A stretch of 6,987 bases of DNA from Candidatus Falkowiibacteriota bacterium (GTDB taxonomy: Bacteria > Patescibacteriota > Patescibacteriia > Patescibacteriales > UBA12465): the NCBI GenBank assembly GCA_903937325.1, contig CAIZYV010000057.1:1-6987 (forward strand), written 5' to 3'. The position numbers and the translations under genes were made by a program. Position 1 is the first letter of the stretch, and each line of letters opens with the position of its first letter. Under the pieces are notes generated by a model. It ran no database searches, was not told where the DNA came from, and worked only from the letters and a program-made list of their open reading frames with translations. Below are positions 5,998 to 6,987 of the stretch, one piece after another.

Positions 5998-6693
5998 TTA
6001 AACTTTCTTCTTCTTGGCTGGAGCTTTCTTAACTTTAACTTCTTTTTTTACTACTTTTGCTACTTTAACTTTTTTCGGAGCAACGACAGCAACCGCTTCC
6101 TTTGATGCCTTCTCAACATTGGCAACCACTGATTTTTTCTCCGCTTTTTCTTCACGAGAAGTGCCAGTTTTCAAAAGGTTCATAATTTGATCAAGCTTGG
6201 CATGGATAGCCGTTAATTCTTCCTGATGTTTGCCATTATCTTTAGGGGCCTTATGGGGCTGATCACTGCCGCGGAAACAATCGGAACAGAAAACCGGCTT
6301 ACCGGAAGATGGGCGGAAAGGTAATTCGCAAGCAGCGCCACATTCTTGGCAAGTTGCCTTAAACATAGTTCTTTCGGAAGAAGCAGAAAAATCACGACCA
6401 CGATCGCGATCACGTCCGCCAGCAAAAGGTTTGCGATCACCGCCATCTTTTTGCACTGAAAAACAAGAACTGCATAATACCGGCTTTGTACCATTCGGAC
6501 GGAAAGGCACTTCACAATCATTACCGCAATCGCTACAAACAGCTTTATGCATCATCGGGCGTTCAGAGTCACGTCCACTGCCAAAACCACCGCGCTGAGG
6601 TTTACCGAAACCGCCGCGAGAAGCGCCACGATCACCAAAACCACCCTTGGCACCAAAACCACCAGGCTTCCTTGTTTGATTAAAATCTCTCAT
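5998..6693 (-). CDS. Protein with two CxxC-x17-CxxC zinc modules and basic low-complexity tails
   Basis: This 231-residue protein contains two copies of the CxxC-x17-CxxC domain: Cys53, Cys56, Cys74, Cys77 and Cys115, Cys118, Cys136, Cys139. The spacing is exactly 17 residues in both, and a fifth cysteine is conserved (Cys60 and Cys122). Each copy shares the core VPFRP or LPFRP followed by KPV and CF, so they look like an internal duplication; zinc binding is expected. Residues 1-45 are disordered and rich in GGFG and Arg-Gly. Residues 82-105 are an Arg/Asp/Gly linker. About 155-177 could form a short coiled coil (HQEELTAIHAKLDQI), and 180-231 is a Lys/Ala/Val tail ending KKKKV. This composition suggests nucleic-acid or ribosome-related binding, but no specific role is known to me. 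The domain is frequent in CPR genomes, as I recall. The ATG at 6693 is the first in frame and has no Shine-Dalgarno. Confidence 0.88.
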   Translation of the reverse strand: MRDFNQTRKPGGFGAKGGFGDRGASRGGFGKPQRGGFGSGRDSERPMMHKAVCSDCGNDCEVPFRPNGTKPVLCSSCFSVQKDGGDRKPFAGGRDRDRGRDFSASSERTMFKATCQECGAACELPFRPSSGKPVFCSDCFRGSDQPHKAPKDNGKHQEELTAIHAKLDQIMNLLKTGTSREEKAEKKSVVANVEKASKEAVAVVAPKKVKVAKVVKKEVKVKKAPAKKKKV

Positions 6694-6720
6694 AAATGAA
6701 TAATAAATTTATTAAATCTA

Positions 6721-6754
6721 AGCTTAACTAACAGCTTCTTGCTAAGTTAAAGCT
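6721..6754 (-). terminator. Hairpin after the DUF1294 gene, possible terminator
   Basis: AGCTTAACT (6721-6729) pairs with AGTTAAAGCT (6745-6754) with one bulged A, and an inner AGC/GCT pairing (6733-6735 with 6741-6743) extends it. It lies 11 bases after the DUF1294 stop. The sequence after the stem on the minus strand is T/A-rich but has no long T-run, so termination is possible rather than certain. A 12-base palindrome AATAAATTTATT at 6702-6713 sits between it and the next start codon; its A+T content makes it unremarkable. Confidence 0.4.
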
Positions 6755-6765
6755 ATCAGACAGCG

Positions 6766-6987
6766 TTATCGTAACACAGAAATCAAATTTTGGGAAATAA
6801 AGAAAAAATATAGCCAAAAAATAAAAGCAAAATTCTGTAATATCAGCAAAGGAATGCCAAGTAAAAAATACCACTTTCTCGTCTTATGGCGACAAGCAAG
6901 CATACCGATATAAACACCGAGAGCGGCAAAAGCTGCCGCTAAGAAAAATAGTTTTCCCTCAGAAATCCTCGATGCGCCTGACTGAGA
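6766..6987 (-). CDS. DUF1294 family membrane protein, C-terminal part
   Basis: An open frame enters from the right edge of the window and gives 73 residues before a TAA at 6766. It matches, from memory, the end of DUF1294 proteins: RISEGKLFFLA, a small-residue helix ALGVYIGML, the signature CRHKTRKWYF (RHKTRK is the family hallmark), then a second hydrophobic helix beginning GIPLLILQ. Two transmembrane helices are therefore visible, with the basic RHKTRK loop probably cytoplasmic. The usual second glycine-rich signature (GGS-G-G) is degraded to AAFAALG. The N-terminus and start lie outside the window. The biochemical function of the family is unknown to me; it is a small inner-membrane protein. 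It runs in the same direction as the zinc-module gene, about 70 bases upstream of it. Confidence 0.78.
   Translation of the reverse strand, partial: SQSGASRISEGKLFFLAAAFAALGVYIGMLACRHKTRKWYFLLGIPLLILQNFAFIFWLYFFFISQNLISVLR

Noticed and set aside
6213..6521. Minus-strand 102-codon frame inside the zinc-module gene, and a plus-strand frame at 6486-6683
   Set aside because: Both are other-frame shadows of the two-zinc-module protein, whose paired cysteine motifs clearly mark the real frame.
1..6987. CRISPR array, tRNA, rRNA, insertion sequence or prophage elements
   Set aside because: No spaced direct repeats, tRNA cloverleaf, transposase or integrase frame, or rRNA sequence was seen on either strand.
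1..6987. Recoded TGA (glycine, as in Gracilibacteria)
   Set aside because: TGA ends the helicase and the small secreted protein at sensible places just before terminator or hairpin structures, and reading through would run into those hairpins.

Overview
The window is A+T-rich bacterial DNA that uses the standard code: four genes end in TAA and two in TGA, each at a sensible protein end. The gene mix suggests a small-genome, probably Patescibacteria/CPR-type bacterium from an environmental assembly. That mix is a glycine/arginine-rich protein with two CxxC-x17-CxxC zinc modules, a DUF1294 membrane protein, an EamA transporter, short punctuated genes and weak Shine-Dalgarno signals. The assignment is an inference; no rRNA or other strong marker is present. 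PurM resembles the long Bacteroidota-type form, so that phylum or a transferred gene cannot be excluded.

Layout. One small plus-strand gene (43-351) encodes a predicted secreted basic protein with a strong ribosome binding site. It converges on a row of minus-strand genes across a bidirectional hairpin terminator. From right to left, in transcription order, the minus genes are: the 3' end of a DUF1294 membrane protein (6766-6987, cut by the window edge); a two-zinc-ribbon protein with GGF/RGG-like and lysine-rich tails (5998-6693); a single-chain fusion of a ten-helix EamA transporter to a riboflavin kinase domain (4584-5882); a 395-residue PurM/AIR synthase (3229-4416); and a UPF1-like superfamily 1 helicase with a large unassigned N-terminal region (459-3089).

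Regulation. The genes look like separate transcription units rather than an operon. Clear intrinsic terminators follow the helicase, purM and the fusion gene, and hairpins of less certain role follow the other two. Two good sigma70-type promoters, both TTGACT with a 17-base spacer, sit before the helicase and purM and share a 13-base sequence. No FMN riboswitch was seen before the flavin gene.

Main point of interest. The EamA-riboflavin kinase fusion suggests that one polypeptide imports riboflavin and phosphorylates it to FMN at the inner face of the membrane, trapping it in the cell. EamA-family riboflavin importers (RibN, ImpX) and stand-alone or RibF-linked riboflavin kinases are known families; the covalent pairing and its function are inferred here. 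The other genes show no obvious shared pathway with it.
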